From Candidatus Rubrivivax defluviihabitans (GTDB taxonomy: Bacteria > Pseudomonadota > Gammaproteobacteria > Burkholderiales > Burkholderiaceae_C): a stretch of 64,000 nt of DNA. The notes under the pieces are model-generated. The model saw nothing but the letters and a program-made list of their open reading frames with translations. It had not been told where the DNA came from and searched no databases. Positions within the stretch are counted from its first letter, which is position 1. The number at the start of each line of letters is the position of its first letter. Positions 52,268 through 62,418 of the stretch are shown piece after piece. The stretch covers positions 62,001 to 126,000 of the forward strand of contig JADJMW010000021.1 in NCBI GenBank assembly GCA_016709385.1, written 5' to 3'. The position numbers were made by a program, and so were the translations under genes.

Positions 52268-53082
52268 GCCGCATCCACGACACCCTGGCCACGCTGAAGG
52301 CGCAAGGCCGCACGGCGCTGATTCCCTACGTCACCGCCGGCGATCCCTTCGCCGACGCCACGCCGGAGATCATGCAGGCGCTGGCCGACGGCGGCGCCGA
52401 CATCATCGAGCTCGGCGTGCCGTTCAGCGACCCCATGGCCGACGGCCCCGTCATCCAGAAGGCCAGCGAACGCGCGCTTTCGCGCGGCATCGGCCTGCCG
52501 CAGGTGCTGGCCATGGTGCGCGATTTCCGCCGCGACAACAGCCGCACGCCGGTGGTGCTGATGGGTTATGCCAACCCGATCGAGCGTTACGACCAGCGCG
52601 AAAGCCCGGGCGTGGGAGGCGCCTTCATCCGCGACGCCGCCGCCGCCGGCGTCGACGGCGTGCTGGTGGTGGACTACCCGCCCGAGGAGTGCGAGACCTT
52701 CGCCGCACGGCTGAAGGAGGCCGGGCTGGACCTGATCTTCCTGCTCGCACCCACCTCCACCGAAGAGCGCATGGCACAGGTGGGGCGCATCGCCACCGGC
52801 TATGTCTATTACGTTTCGCTGAAGGGCGTCACCGGTGCCGGCCACCTGGATACGGCCGCGGTGGCCGCCATGCTGCCGCGCATCCGTGCCCATGTGAGCG
52901 TGCCGGTGGGCGTGGGTTTCGGCATCCGCGACGCCGCCACCGCGCGCGCCGTGGCGCAGGAGGCCGACGCGGTGGTGATCGGCTCGCGCCTGATCCAGAT
53001 CCTGGAGGCCGAGACGCGCCACAATGCGCCTGCCGCGGCGCGCGGCTTCATGGCCGAGATCCGCGCCGCCCTGGACGCTTGA
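52264..53082 (+). CDS. trpA: Tryptophan synthase alpha chain
   Basis: TrpA cleaves indole-3-glycerol phosphate and channels indole to TrpB. The 272-residue TIM barrel has LIPYVTAGDPFADAT, IIELGVPFSDPMADGPVIQ with the catalytic Glu and Asp, GVDGVLVVDYPPEE, YYVSLKGVTGAG and VGVGFGIRD. It starts at a GTG at 52264 preceded by GGGAGGTG, overlapping the trpB stop. Confidence 0.97.
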   Translation: MSRIHDTLATLKAQGRTALIPYVTAGDPFADATPEIMQALADGGADIIELGVPFSDPMADGPVIQKASERALSRGIGLPQVLAMVRDFRRDNSRTPVVLMGYANPIERYDQRESPGVGGAFIRDAAAAGVDGVLVVDYPPEECETFAARLKEAGLDLIFLLAPTSTEERMAQVGRIATGYVYYVSLKGVTGAGHLDTAAVAAMLPRIRAHVSVPVGVGFGIRDAATARAVAQEADAVVIGSRLIQILEAETRHNAPAAARGFMAEIRAALDA

Positions 53083-53101
53083 CCCGCAGGAGTGCAATGC
53101 G

Positions 53102-53974
53102 ATGAGTTGGCTCGAGAAATTGCTGCCACCGAAGATCCAGCCCACCGACCCGGCCGGGCGCCGCGTCGTGCCCGAAGGGCTGTGGATCAAGTGCCCCGCG
53201 TGCGAGACGGTGCTCTACAAGACCGACCTGGAGCAGAACCTCAATGTCTGCCCCAAGTGCGACCAGCACCACCGCATCGGCGCCCGCCAGCGTCTCGACG
53301 CCTTCCTCGACCCGGAAGGGCGCTGGGAGATCGGCCAGGAGGTACTGCCGGTCGACGCGCTGAAATTCAAGGACAGCAAGAAATACCCGATGCGGCTGAA
53401 AGCGGCGCTGGAAAGCACCGGCGAGACCGACGCGCTGGTGGTGGTGGGCGGCGCGGTGATGAGCGTGCCGCTGGTGGCCGCCTGCTTCGAGTTCGAATTC
53501 ATGGGCGGCTCGATGGGTTCGGTGGTGGGTGAACGCTTCGTGCGCGGCGTCGAGGCCGCCGTCGAGCAGAAGGTGCCCTTCGTCAGCTTCGCCGCCACCG
53601 GTGGCGCGCGCATGCAGGAAGGGCTGCTGAGCCTGCTGCAGATGGCCAAGACCAACGCCGCGCTGACGCGCCTGGCCAAGGCCCGGCTGCCCTACATCAG
53701 CGTGCTCACCGATCCCACCATGGGTGGTGTCTCGGCCAGCTTCGCCTTCGTCGGCGACGTGGTGATTGCCGAGCCCAAGGCGCTGATCGGCTTCGCCGGC
53801 CCGCGCGTGATCGAGAACACGGTGCGCGAGAAACTGCCCGAAGGCTTTCAGCGCAGCGAATTCCTGCTCGGCACGGGGGCGCTGGACATGATCGTCGACC
53901 GGCGGCAACTGCGCCCCACGATCGCCAGGTTGCTCGCCATGCTTCAAAGACAGAGTGCCGACGCCGTCGCCTGA
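53102..53974 (+). CDS. accD: Acetyl-CoA carboxylase carboxyltransferase subunit beta
   Basis: AccD with AccA transfers carboxyl to acetyl-CoA, the first step of fatty-acid synthesis. The 290-residue protein has the N-terminal four-cysteine zinc domain (Cys31, 34, 50, 53 in CPAC and CPKC). It then has the carboxyltransferase core with FEFMGGSMGSVVGERF, ATGGARMQEGLLSL and DPTMGGVSASFAF. The accD-folC adjacency is conserved across proteobacteria. Confidence 0.98.
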   Translation: MSWLEKLLPPKIQPTDPAGRRVVPEGLWIKCPACETVLYKTDLEQNLNVCPKCDQHHRIGARQRLDAFLDPEGRWEIGQEVLPVDALKFKDSKKYPMRLKAALESTGETDALVVVGGAVMSVPLVAACFEFEFMGGSMGSVVGERFVRGVEAAVEQKVPFVSFAATGGARMQEGLLSLLQMAKTNAALTRLAKARLPYISVLTDPTMGGVSASFAFVGDVVIAEPKALIGFAGPRVIENTVREKLPEGFQRSEFLLGTGALDMIVDRRQLRPTIARLLAMLQRQSADAVA

Positions 53975-54029
53975 CTGCGGTCGCCTGCCTTCACCTCCGC
54001 CGGGCCGTTCGCGGCCCGGTTCCACTTCG

Positions 54030-55406
54030 ATGACCACCCCGACCACATTGCCGGACTGGCTCGCACATTGCGCGCGCCTGCACCCCAAGACCATGGACTT
54101 GTCGCTGGAGCGCACGGTGGAGGTGGCGCGGCGGCTGGGCATCGCCTTTGCCGTTCCGGTGATCACGGTGGCCGGCACCAACGGCAAGGGCTCCACCTGC
54201 GCCATGATCGAGTCGATCGCGCGCCACGCCGGCTACCGCACCGGGCTGTACCAGAAGCCGGAACTGGTGCACTTCGAGGAACGCTGCCGCATCGGCGGCG
54301 AACCGGTGGCGGCCGCGGCACTGCTGCCGCATTTCGTGGCCGTCGAACAAGCTCGATTGAGCCCCCAGGCTCAGGCTTCGCCGCCCCCCGAGGGGGCGTC
54401 CCCGGCTTGGGGCGGCCCGGCGCTGGCGGGCGAAATTGCGCTGACCCAGTTCGAATTCAGCACCCTGGCCATCGCGCGGCTGCTGTCGCTGGCTGCGCTG
54501 GACCTGGTGATCCTGGAAGTGGGCCTGGGCGGGCGCTTCGACTCGGTGAATGCCTTCGACACCGACTGCGCGGTGATCACCAGCATTGCGCTGGACCACA
54601 TGGAATACCTGGGCACCGACCGCGAGGCCATCGGCCTGGAAAAGGCGCAGGTCATGCGGCCCGGCAAACCGGCGATCGTGAGCGACCCGCTGCCGCCGGC
54701 CAGCGTGGTGGCGCATGCCGACGCCATCGGCGCCGACCTGTGGCTGGTGGGCCGCGACTTCAACCACCGTGGCGACCGCCAGCAATGGGCCTGGAGCGGC
54801 CGCGGACGTCGCTACCACGCGCTGTCGTACCCGGCGCTGCGCGGCGCCAACCAGCTGCTCAACGCCGCCGGCGCCATCGCGGCGCTGGAGGCCTTGCGCG
54901 TTCGGCTGCCGATCACGGCCCAGGCCATCCGTAACGGCCTGGCGATGGTGGAGCTGCCGGGCCGTTTCCAGATCGTGCCGGGGCAGCCGGCGCTGGTGCT
55001 CGACGTGGCGCACAACCCGCAGGCGGTGGCGGCGCTGGCCGTCAACCTGGACGCGATGGGCTTTTTCCCGCGCACGCACGCCGTCTTCGGCGCCATGCGC
55101 GACAAGGACATCCCGGAACTGCTGGCGAAGATGGCGCCGCTGGTCGATGTCTGGCACTGCTGCGAGCTGCCGACGGCGCGCGCCGCCACGGCTGCCGAAC
55201 TCGCCGAACAGGTGCAAGCGGCCCTGGCGGGCAGACGCGGCGCACCGGCTCCGGTGCACACGCACCCCAGCCCGGCCGACGCCCTGCGCCAGGCCGCGGC
55301 CGCGGCCGACCCCGCCGATAGAATCGTGGTCTTCGGGTCCTTCTACACCGTGGGTGGTGTGCTCAAGGAGGGCCTGCCCCGACTGAGCGCGCCCCACCTG
55401 GGTTGA
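54030..55406 (+). CDS. folC: Folylpolyglutamate synthase / dihydrofolate synthase
   Basis: FolC makes dihydrofolate and adds glutamates to folates. The 458-residue Mur-ligase-fold protein has ITVAGTNGKGSTCAMIES near residue 47, YQKPELVHFEERCRI, LEVGLGGRFDSVNAFD, SIALDHMEYLG and LDVAHNPQAVAALA. It is longer than usual: residues about 108-133 (LSPQAQASPPPEGASPAWGG and following) interrupt the conserved segment between LPHFVAVEQAR and IALTQFEFSTLA. That insert is encoded by a GC-rich hairpin repeat at 54349-54430 that preserves the frame. Confidence 0.95.
   Translation: MTTPTTLPDWLAHCARLHPKTMDLSLERTVEVARRLGIAFAVPVITVAGTNGKGSTCAMIESIARHAGYRTGLYQKPELVHFEERCRIGGEPVAAAALLPHFVAVEQARLSPQAQASPPPEGASPAWGGPALAGEIALTQFEFSTLAIARLLSLAALDLVILEVGLGGRFDSVNAFDTDCAVITSIALDHMEYLGTDREAIGLEKAQVMRPGKPAIVSDPLPPASVVAHADAIGADLWLVGRDFNHRGDRQQWAWSGRGRRYHALSYPALRGANQLLNAAGAIAALEALRVRLPITAQAIRNGLAMVELPGRFQIVPGQPALVLDVAHNPQAVAALAVNLDAMGFFPRTHAVFGAMRDKDIPELLAKMAPLVDVWHCCELPTARAATAAELAEQVQAALAGRRGAPAPVHTHPSPADALRQAAAAADPADRIVVFGSFYTVGGVLKEGLPRLSAPHLG
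54349..54430. repeat. Hairpin repeat element inside folC
   Basis: The segment has a stem-loop TGAGCC-CCCA-GGCTCA (54358-54373), a second one CGCCCCCCGAGGGGGCG (54382-54398), and a tail GGCTTGGGGCGGCCCGGCG (54405-54423). The pattern matches small palindromic repeats I know from intergenic regions of Comamonadaceae. Here it lies in frame within folC. The first hairpin is almost identical to the one at 3964-3978. Confidence 0.6.
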
Positions 55407-55444
55407 CTCGGCCGACCGCCCGTCGAGGCTGATCCGCCACCTGC

Positions 55445-56284
55445 ATGCGTCTGCCCTTTTTGCGTTCCAAGGACCCGGCCCCCGAGCGCCGCCCACGCGC
55501 GGCGCTGGCCGACGATACGGCGGCGGCGGTGGAGGCGGCGCGCACACGCGCCCGGCGGCGGCTGATCGGTGCCGGGGTGCTGCTGCTGGCCGGTGTGATC
55601 GGTTTTCCGCTGCTCTTCGAGACCCAGCCGCGGCCGCTGCCGGTGGACACCCCGATCGAGGTGCGGCCACGAGACCTGGCGGCTGCGCCGGCACCGGCCC
55701 CGGCGCCACGGACCCTGGCCCCGCCGGCGCCACCGCCGGATGCGGTGGCGGAAGCGCCCGCGACGCCGGCAACGGCCGACGCCGCCAAGGCAGGCGACGC
55801 GGCCAGCGCCGCCGGTGCGCCTGCCGTGGCGCCACCGCAGGCCCCCGCGGCGAGCACCGTGGCACCGACTCCAGCCCGGACGGCCATTGCTGGAGCGCCG
55901 CCTGCCGCCGCCACGCCGTCTCCCGCTGCGCCTGCCGTGGTGCCGACACCCGCCGCGCCAACCGCACAGACTGCACCGACCCCGCCCGCCCCACGCCCCG
56001 ACGACGGCACGCGCGCCCGTGCCCTGCTCGAAGGCGGTGCCTCGGCGCCAACCGCCGCGCGCTTCGTGGTGCAGGTCGGCGCCTACAGCGACCCCGGCGC
56101 CCTGCGCCAGGCCCGGCAGCGCGTGGAAAGGCTCGGGCTGCAGACCTATACCCAGGTCGTCGACACGGCGGCCGGACCGCGCACGCGCGTGCGCATCGGT
56201 CCCTACGCCAGTCGTGACCAAGCCGACGCCGCGGCGGCCAAGGTCAAGGCGGCGGGGCTGCCGGCGGCCATCCTGGTGCTGTGA
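55445..56284 (+). CDS. dedD: SPOR domain protein, DedD-like
   Basis: This 279-residue cell-division-type protein has a short cytoplasmic N-terminus, one transmembrane helix (LIGAGVLLLAGVIGFPLLF, about 39-57), a long Ala/Pro-rich periplasmic linker, and a C-terminal SPOR domain (about 200-279). That domain has FVVQVGAYSDPGALRQARQR and RVRIGPYASRDQADAA, and binds denuded septal glycan. Position between folC and cvpA matches DedD in proteobacteria. The stop overlaps cvpA as TGATG. Confidence 0.92.
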   Translation: MRLPFLRSKDPAPERRPRAALADDTAAAVEAARTRARRRLIGAGVLLLAGVIGFPLLFETQPRPLPVDTPIEVRPRDLAAAPAPAPAPRTLAPPAPPPDAVAEAPATPATADAAKAGDAASAAGAPAVAPPQAPAASTVAPTPARTAIAGAPPAAATPSPAAPAVVPTPAAPTAQTAPTPPAPRPDDGTRARALLEGGASAPTAARFVVQVGAYSDPGALRQARQRVERLGLQTYTQVVDTAAGPRTRVRIGPYASRDQADAAAAKVKAAGLPAAILVL

Positions 56285-56787
56285 TGACGTTGCCCGCCTT
56301 GCCCTGGATCGACTGGCTGCTGCTGGCGGTGCTGGCGGCATCGGTGGTGCTGGGTTTCGTGCGTGGCCTGGTCTACGAAGCGCTGGCGCTCGCCGGCTGG
56401 GTGGTGGCCTGGTTCGCGGCGCAGTGGGCGGCACCGCATCTGGCGCCGCACCTGCCGCTGGGCGAGCCCGGTTCGGCGCTGCAGCTCGGCGCCGCCTTCG
56501 CGCTGGCCTTCCTGCTCGCGCTCGTGGTCTGGGGGCTGTTGGCGCGGCTGGTGCGGATGCTCGTGCAGGCCACGCCGCTGTCGCTGCTGGACCGCGTGCT
56601 GGGCAGCGGTTTCGGCGTCTTCCGCGGCCTGGTGCTGCTGCTGGCCGTGGCCACGGTGGTGATGCTCACGCCGGCCGCACAATCGGATCCCTGGCGCGGC
56701 TCGCACGGCGCGCAGTTGCTCGGGCAGGCGCTGGATTCGCTCAAACCCCTGCTGCCCGAAGCGGCGGCGGATCTGCTGCCCGCCTGA
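56284..56787 (+). CDS. cvpA: CvpA family inner-membrane protein
   Basis: This 167-residue protein has four hydrophobic helices: WIDWLLLAVLAASVVLGFVR, ALALAGWVVAWFAAQWAA, the third around AAFALAFLLALVVWGLLA, and the fourth GVFRGLVLLLAVATVVML. DWLLLAVLAASVVLGFVRG is the CvpA N-terminal signature. In enterobacteria it affects colicin V export and envelope stress, with mechanism unknown. The ATG at 56284 overlaps the dedD stop; a GTG one codon earlier is less likely. It precedes purF, a conserved order. Confidence 0.93.
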   Translation: MTLPALPWIDWLLLAVLAASVVLGFVRGLVYEALALAGWVVAWFAAQWAAPHLAPHLPLGEPGSALQLGAAFALAFLLALVVWGLLARLVRMLVQATPLSLLDRVLGSGFGVFRGLVLLLAVATVVMLTPAAQSDPWRGSHGAQLLGQALDSLKPLLPEAAADLLPA

Positions 56788-56813
56788 ACCCGCAACCCCT
56801 CGGAAGACACCCC

Positions 56814-58354
<1,541 letters not shown>

Positions 58355-58358
<4 letters not shown>

Positions 58359-59557
58359 CGATTCCACGCACCGACCTGCCGCCCGGCTTGGGCCTGGACA
58401 CGCTGGCGGTGCGCGAGGGCCTGCCGCGCACGCCATGGGGCGAGAACTCCGAGGCGCTGTTCCTCACCAGTTCCTTCGTCCACCCCGACGCCGAAACCGC
58501 GGCGCGACGCTTCGCCAACGAGGAAGAGGCCTTCGTCTACAGCCGCTTCGGCAACCCCACGGTGACGATGATGGAACGCCGGCTGGCGGCCCTGGAAGGC
58601 AGCAGCGGCTGCATCGGCACCGGCAGCGGCATGTCGGCCATCCTGATGCTGGTCATGGCCTTGCTCAAGGGCGGCGACCACATCGTCTGCTCGCAAAGCG
58701 TCTTCGGCTCGACGATCCGCCTGCTGCAGGACTTCGCCAAGTTCGGCATCGAGACCAGCTTTGTTTCGCAGACCGACGTTGGGCAGTGGCGCGCGGCGAT
58801 GCGGCCGAATACGAAACTGCTCTTCGCCGAGTCGCCCACCAATCCGCTGACCGAGGTCTGCGACATCGCCGCGCTGGCCGAGGTCGCCCACGCCGGTGGC
58901 GCGCTGCTGGCGGTGGACAACTGCTTCTGCAGCCCGGCGCTGCAGCAGCCGGTGAAGCTGGGCGCCGACCTCGTCATCCACAGCGGCACCAAATACCTGG
59001 ACGGCCAGGGCCGTGTCGTCGCCGGTGCGGTGTGCGGGCCGGCCGAATTGATCGATTCGAAGTTCGTGCCCGTGATGCGCAGTGCCGGCATGAGCTTGTC
59101 GCCGTTCAATGCCTGGGTGGTGCTGAAGGGCCTGGAGACGCTGTCCGTGCGCATGCAGGCGCAGAGCGCGCGCGCCTCGACGCTGGCGCGCTGGCTGGAG
59201 GCGCAGCCGGCCGTCGAGCGTGTCTACTACCCCGGTCTGGCGTCGCATCCGCAGCATGCGCTGGCGATGGCGCAGCAGTCGGGCTGCGGCGGCGCGGTGG
59301 TCTCGTTCGTCGTCAAGGGCGAACGGGCCGGCGCCTTCGCCACCATCGACGCCACGCGCATCTGCAGCATCACCGCCAACCTGGGCGATACCAAGACCAC
59401 CATCACGCATCCGGCCAGCACCTCGCACGGGCGCCTGAGCGAAGCCCAGCGCCAGGCGGCCGGCATCACGCAGGGTCTGATCCGCGTCGCGGTGGGGCTG
59501 GAGGATATCGTCGACATCCAGGCCGATCTTGCGCATGGCTTGGCCGGTCGGACCTGA
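58355..59557 (+). CDS. metZ: O-succinylhomoserine sulfhydrylase
   Basis: MetZ makes homocysteine directly from O-succinylhomoserine and sulfide. The 400-residue Cys/Met-metabolism PLP enzyme has YSRFGNPTVTMMERRLAALE, SGMSAILMLVMALLKGGDHI, the PLP lysine in IHSGTKYLDGQGRVVAG near residue 212, and ITHPASTSHGRLSE near the end. The purF-metZ overlap is characteristic of beta- and some gammaproteobacteria and supports MetZ over MetB or MetC. Confidence 0.95.
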
Positions 59558-59571
59558 TCGCCGAGTACGAA

Positions 59572-60996
59572 ATGAGCCAAGTCCGCACCCGCATCGCCCC
59601 CTCGCCCACCGGTTATCTGCACCTGGGCACGGCGCGCACGGCGCTGTATTCCTGGGCCTACGCGCGCCACCATGGCGGCAGCTTCGTGCTGCGCATCGAA
59701 GACACCGACGTCGCGCGCTCTACGCAGGAAGCGGTCGAGCAGATCCTGGACGCGATGGCCTGGCTGGGGCTGGACTTTGATGAGGGCCCGTTCTTCCAGA
59801 TGCAGCGCCTGGCGCGGTATCACGAAGTGGTCGAGCAGATGATCGCCGCCGGCACCGCCTACCGCTGCTGGTGCACGCCCGAGGAGCTGGACGCCATGCG
59901 CGAGGCGCAGCGCGCGCGCGGCGAAAAGACGCGCTACGACGGCCGCTGGCGCCCCGCGTCGGGCAAGCGGCTGCCGCCGGTGCCGGCGGGCGTGCAGCCG
60001 GTGGTGCGTTTCGCCAACCCGCCGCACGGCCTGGTGAGCTGGGACGACCTGGTGAAGGGTCCCATCAGCATCAGCAACGAGGAGATCGACGACCTCATCA
60101 TCCTGCGTCCGGCGCCGGCCGGGGCCGGCGACGAGGCCGCGGCGCTGGGCGTGCCGACCTACAACTTCGCCGTCGTCGTCGACGACTGGGACATGGGTAT
60201 CAGCCACGTCTTTCGCGGCGACGAGCACATCAACAACACGCCCTGGCAGATCAATATCTTCCGCGCCCTGGGCGCGCCGCTGCCGCGATTCGGTCACTGC
60301 CCCATCATCCTGGGCGACGACGGGCAGAAGCTTTCCAAGCGGCGCGGCGCGGTCAGCGTCACTTCCTACCGCGACGCCGGCTACCTGCCCGAGGCCATGC
60401 TCAACTACCTGGCGCGACTGGGCTGGAGCCACGGCGACGAGGAACTCTTCACGCTGCAGCAGATGGTGCAGTGGTTCGACGGCAGCCACCTCGCAAAGAG
60501 CCCGGCTCAATGGGATCCCGCCAAGCTCGCCTGGGTCAATGCGCATTACGTCAAGCTCGCCGACGACGCGCGGCTGGCAGGCCTGGTGCAGCAGCAGTTG
60601 TCCGGCCGCAACGTCGACGTGGCCGACCTCGAACTGCTGGCCCGCGCCAGCGCGTTGTTCAAGGACCGCTGCAGCACGGTGGCCGAACTGGCCGACTGGG
60701 TGGAGATGATCTTCGTGCCTGTTGCGCCCAGCGAAACCGATCTGGCGGCGCATGTCACCGGCGGAGTGCGGCCGGCCCTGCGCAGCCTGCGCGACCGCCT
60801 GGCCACCATCGACTGGGACAAGCCGACGATTGCCGCGGCGTTGAAGGAGACGCTGGCCGCGCACCAGCTGAAGATGCCGCAACTGGCGCCGGCGCTGCGC
60901 GTGCTGGTCTGCGGCCGCGCGCAGACACCCTCCATCGACGCCGTGCTGGCACTTTTTCCGCGCGCCACCGTGCTGGCCCGTTTGCAGCACCTCTAA
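59572..60996 (+). CDS. gltX: Glutamyl-tRNA synthetase
   Basis: GltX charges tRNA-Glu. The 474-residue class I synthetase has the HIGH-type motif in RIAPSPTGYLHLGTARTAL, FVLRIEDTD, the KMSKS-type motif GQKLSKRRGAVSV near residue 250, and the C-terminal anticodon-binding domain. The zinc-binding region is reduced (YRCWCTPEELDAM). It is followed within 60 bp by a tRNA cluster containing its own substrate tRNA-Glu(TTC). Confidence 0.98.
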   Translation: MSQVRTRIAPSPTGYLHLGTARTALYSWAYARHHGGSFVLRIEDTDVARSTQEAVEQILDAMAWLGLDFDEGPFFQMQRLARYHEVVEQMIAAGTAYRCWCTPEELDAMREAQRARGEKTRYDGRWRPASGKRLPPVPAGVQPVVRFANPPHGLVSWDDLVKGPISISNEEIDDLIILRPAPAGAGDEAAALGVPTYNFAVVVDDWDMGISHVFRGDEHINNTPWQINIFRALGAPLPRFGHCPIILGDDGQKLSKRRGAVSVTSYRDAGYLPEAMLNYLARLGWSHGDEELFTLQQMVQWFDGSHLAKSPAQWDPAKLAWVNAHYVKLADDARLAGLVQQQLSGRNVDVADLELLARASALFKDRCSTVAELADWVEMIFVPVAPSETDLAAHVTGGVRPALRSLRDRLATIDWDKPTIAAALKETLAAHQLKMPQLAPALRVLVCGRAQTPSIDAVLALFPRATVLARLQHL

Positions 60997-61011
60997 ACTG
61001 TGGTTTATACT
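60982..61011 (+). promoter_or_regulatory. Promoter of the tRNA-Ala/Glu/Asp cluster
   Basis: TTGCAG at 60982-60987 and TATACT at 61006-61011, spaced 18 bp, resemble a sigma-70 promoter. The -35 lies in the last codons of gltX, the -10 just after its stop. Transcription would start near 61018, about 34 bp before tRNA-Ala. Confidence 0.6.
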
Positions 61012-61051
61012 CGCAGGCTCGCTTGGACAGCGCCGGGTTTGAACAGAACAC

Positions 61052-61127
<76 letters not shown>

Positions 61128-61162
61128 AACAAGCGCTGTTCAGGAGAGAATGAAGTCCTTGA

Positions 61163-61238
61163 GTCCCCTTCGTCTAGAGGCCCAGGACACCACCCTTTCA
61201 CGGTGATTACAGGGGTTCGAATCCCCTAGGGGACGCCA
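61163..61238 (+). tRNA. tRNA-Glu (anticodon TTC)
   Basis: Acceptor GTCCCCT pairs with AGGGGAC and discriminator G precedes an encoded CCA. The anticodon loop CTTTCAC contains TTC, and the T arm has GGGGTTCGAATCCCC. 76 bases. It lies 166 bp after gltX, the gene of its synthetase. Confidence 0.98.
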
Positions 61239-61298
61239 AGCTTGCTTGGCCTAGGTCTGGCAGTGCCTGGAGCCGCGAGGCTCGCAAGACTGCGCCAT

Positions 61299-61375
61299 GG
61301 AGTGGTAGTTCAGTTGGTTAGAATACCGGCCTGTCACGCCGGGGGTCGCGGGTTCGAGTCCCGTCCACTCCGCCA
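61299..61375 (+). tRNA. tRNA-Asp (anticodon GTC)
   Basis: Acceptor GGAGTGG pairs with CCACTCC. The D arm has GTTCAGTTGGTTAGAAT, the anticodon loop CTGTCAC contains GTC, the T arm has CGGGTTCGAGTCCCG, and CCA is encoded. 77 bases. The last 15 bases recur at 62395-62409 beyond a toxin-antitoxin module. Confidence 0.98.
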
Positions 61376-61386
61376 ACATGCAAGCA

Positions 61387-61417
61387 AACACGGGCCTTCT
61401 GGGCCCGTGTTGCGTTT
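61387..61417 (+). terminator. Intrinsic terminator after tRNA-Asp
   Basis: AACACGGGC (61387-61395) pairs with GCCCGTGTT (61403-61411) in a 9-bp stem, followed by GCGTTT. It would end the tRNA transcript before the antitoxin gene. Confidence 0.75.
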
Positions 61418-61472
61418 CTATCCGCCAAGATGTAATCAAACGGCGGTCTTGCCGTCAGCGCCAGGCACTGAT

Positions 61473-61486
61473 ATGCTGGTCAGCAT
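61473..61486. promoter_or_regulatory. Palindrome over the antitoxin start, candidate operator
   Basis: ATGCTG-GT-CAGCAT is an inverted repeat with 6-bp arms whose right half includes the first two bases of the ATG at 61485. Such overlap suits autorepression by the Phd-like antitoxin. The leading ATG at 61473 is also in frame (MLVSM), so the site could alternatively be coding. Confidence 0.45.
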
Positions 61487-61787
61487 GACTAGAAAAGAAC
61501 CAACCTCGGCCGTACTGACCGCCCAGCCTCCGCGCGGTCGCTGGCGCCTTCAAGACGCCAAGGCGCGATTCAGCGAACTCGTGCGCATGGCGCACAGCGA
61601 TGGTCCGCAGCACGTCACGTTGCATGGCCGGGATGCGGTGGTGGTTGTCGACGCAGACGAATTCAAACGGCTGAAGGGCGCGCGAACCGGCGAGTTGCTG
61701 ATCGAAGCCCTGCAAGCTTCGCCACATCGCCAGATCGAGATCGAACCACGCCGTTCTGCGATGCCCGTGCGGGCGGTCAAGTTGTGA
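61485..61787 (+). CDS. Phd/YefM-family antitoxin
   Basis: This 100-residue protein has RWRLQDAKARFSELVRMA, the Phd/YefM DNA-binding fold signature, then GPQHVTLHGRDAVVVVDADEF, cited in part as HVTLHGRDAVVVV. A C-terminal toxin-binding tail ends RRSAMPVRAVKL. The start may be 61485 (MTRKEP) or 61473 (MLVSMTRK). It is coupled by GTGA overlap to the PIN toxin. It lies between tRNA-Asp and a duplicated tRNA 3' end, suggesting arrival with a mobile element. Confidence 0.9.
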   Translation: MTRKEPTSAVLTAQPPRGRWRLQDAKARFSELVRMAHSDGPQHVTLHGRDAVVVVDADEFKRLKGARTGELLIEALQASPHRQIEIEPRRSAMPVRAVKL

Positions 61788-62218
61788 GTGGCTGGCTGCT
61801 CGACACCAATGTGATCTCGGAGTTGCGTCGACCGCGCCCCAGTGCGCGGGTGCGAAGCTTCATTGCCAGCCAACGGCTTGATGACTTGTTCGTCAGCACC
61901 GTCACTTTCGCCGAAGTCCGCTTCGGCATCGAGGCCGTCGGCGATCCGATTCGCCGCGCGGAACTGAACGACTGGCTGCTGCACAGGGTGCGGCCCATGT
62001 TCGACCAGCGCGTACTGGAGGTTTCCGAGGATGTCATGTTCAAGTGGCGCCTCCTCGTTGAAGAGGGCCGCAAGGTCGGCCATACGTTTTCGCAGCCCGA
62101 CCTGATCATCGCGGCAATCGCCCTGCAACACGGGCTCACGGTCGTGACCCGCGATACCGGCGACTACAAGCTCGCGCGCGTCCCCCTGCTGAATCCGTGG
62201 GTCGACGAGTCGCCTTGA
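61784..62218 (+). CDS. PIN-domain ribonuclease toxin, VapC/FitB-like
   Basis: This 144-residue PIN protein has the catalytic carboxylates in WLLDTNVISELRRPRP (D7), VSTVTFAEVRFGIEAV, FSQPDLIIAAIALQHG and VVTRDTGDY. It is a FitB-type VapC, expected to cleave RNA when freed from its antitoxin. It starts with GTG overlapping the antitoxin stop. All acidic residues are present, so it is likely functional. Confidence 0.92.
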   Translation: MSGWLLDTNVISELRRPRPSARVRSFIASQRLDDLFVSTVTFAEVRFGIEAVGDPIRRAELNDWLLHRVRPMFDQRVLEVSEDVMFKWRLLVEEGRKVGHTFSQPDLIIAAIALQHGLTVVTRDTGDYKLARVPLLNPWVDESP

Positions 62219-62394
62219 CTTCGTTCCCGGCCTGGCTTCGCGGCGAAGATGGGGCTCAGAGAAATGGAAGGGCAGCGCTGGAGCTGTCCGTAGGTGGTGC
62301 AGTCGCTGGGCGAGGGCTGAGAAAGATGATCAGCACATGGGTAGTCTTGGTGGCCGAGTGTTCCGTTGCGCCAGCGTTACGCATGCGACGCGAT

Positions 62395-62409
62395 CCGTCC
62401 ACTCCGCCA
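62395..62409 (+). repeat. 15-bp copy of the tRNA-Asp 3' end, candidate attachment site
   Basis: CCGTCCACTCCGCCA repeats tRNA-Asp bases 61361-61375, including the encoded CCA, in the same orientation. The repeats flank 1,019 bp containing the Phd-PIN toxin-antitoxin pair. Integrative elements commonly use the tRNA 3' end as attB and leave such direct repeats. No integrase is present, so this would be a remnant. Confidence 0.6.
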
Positions 62410-62418
62410 GCCTCTCAA

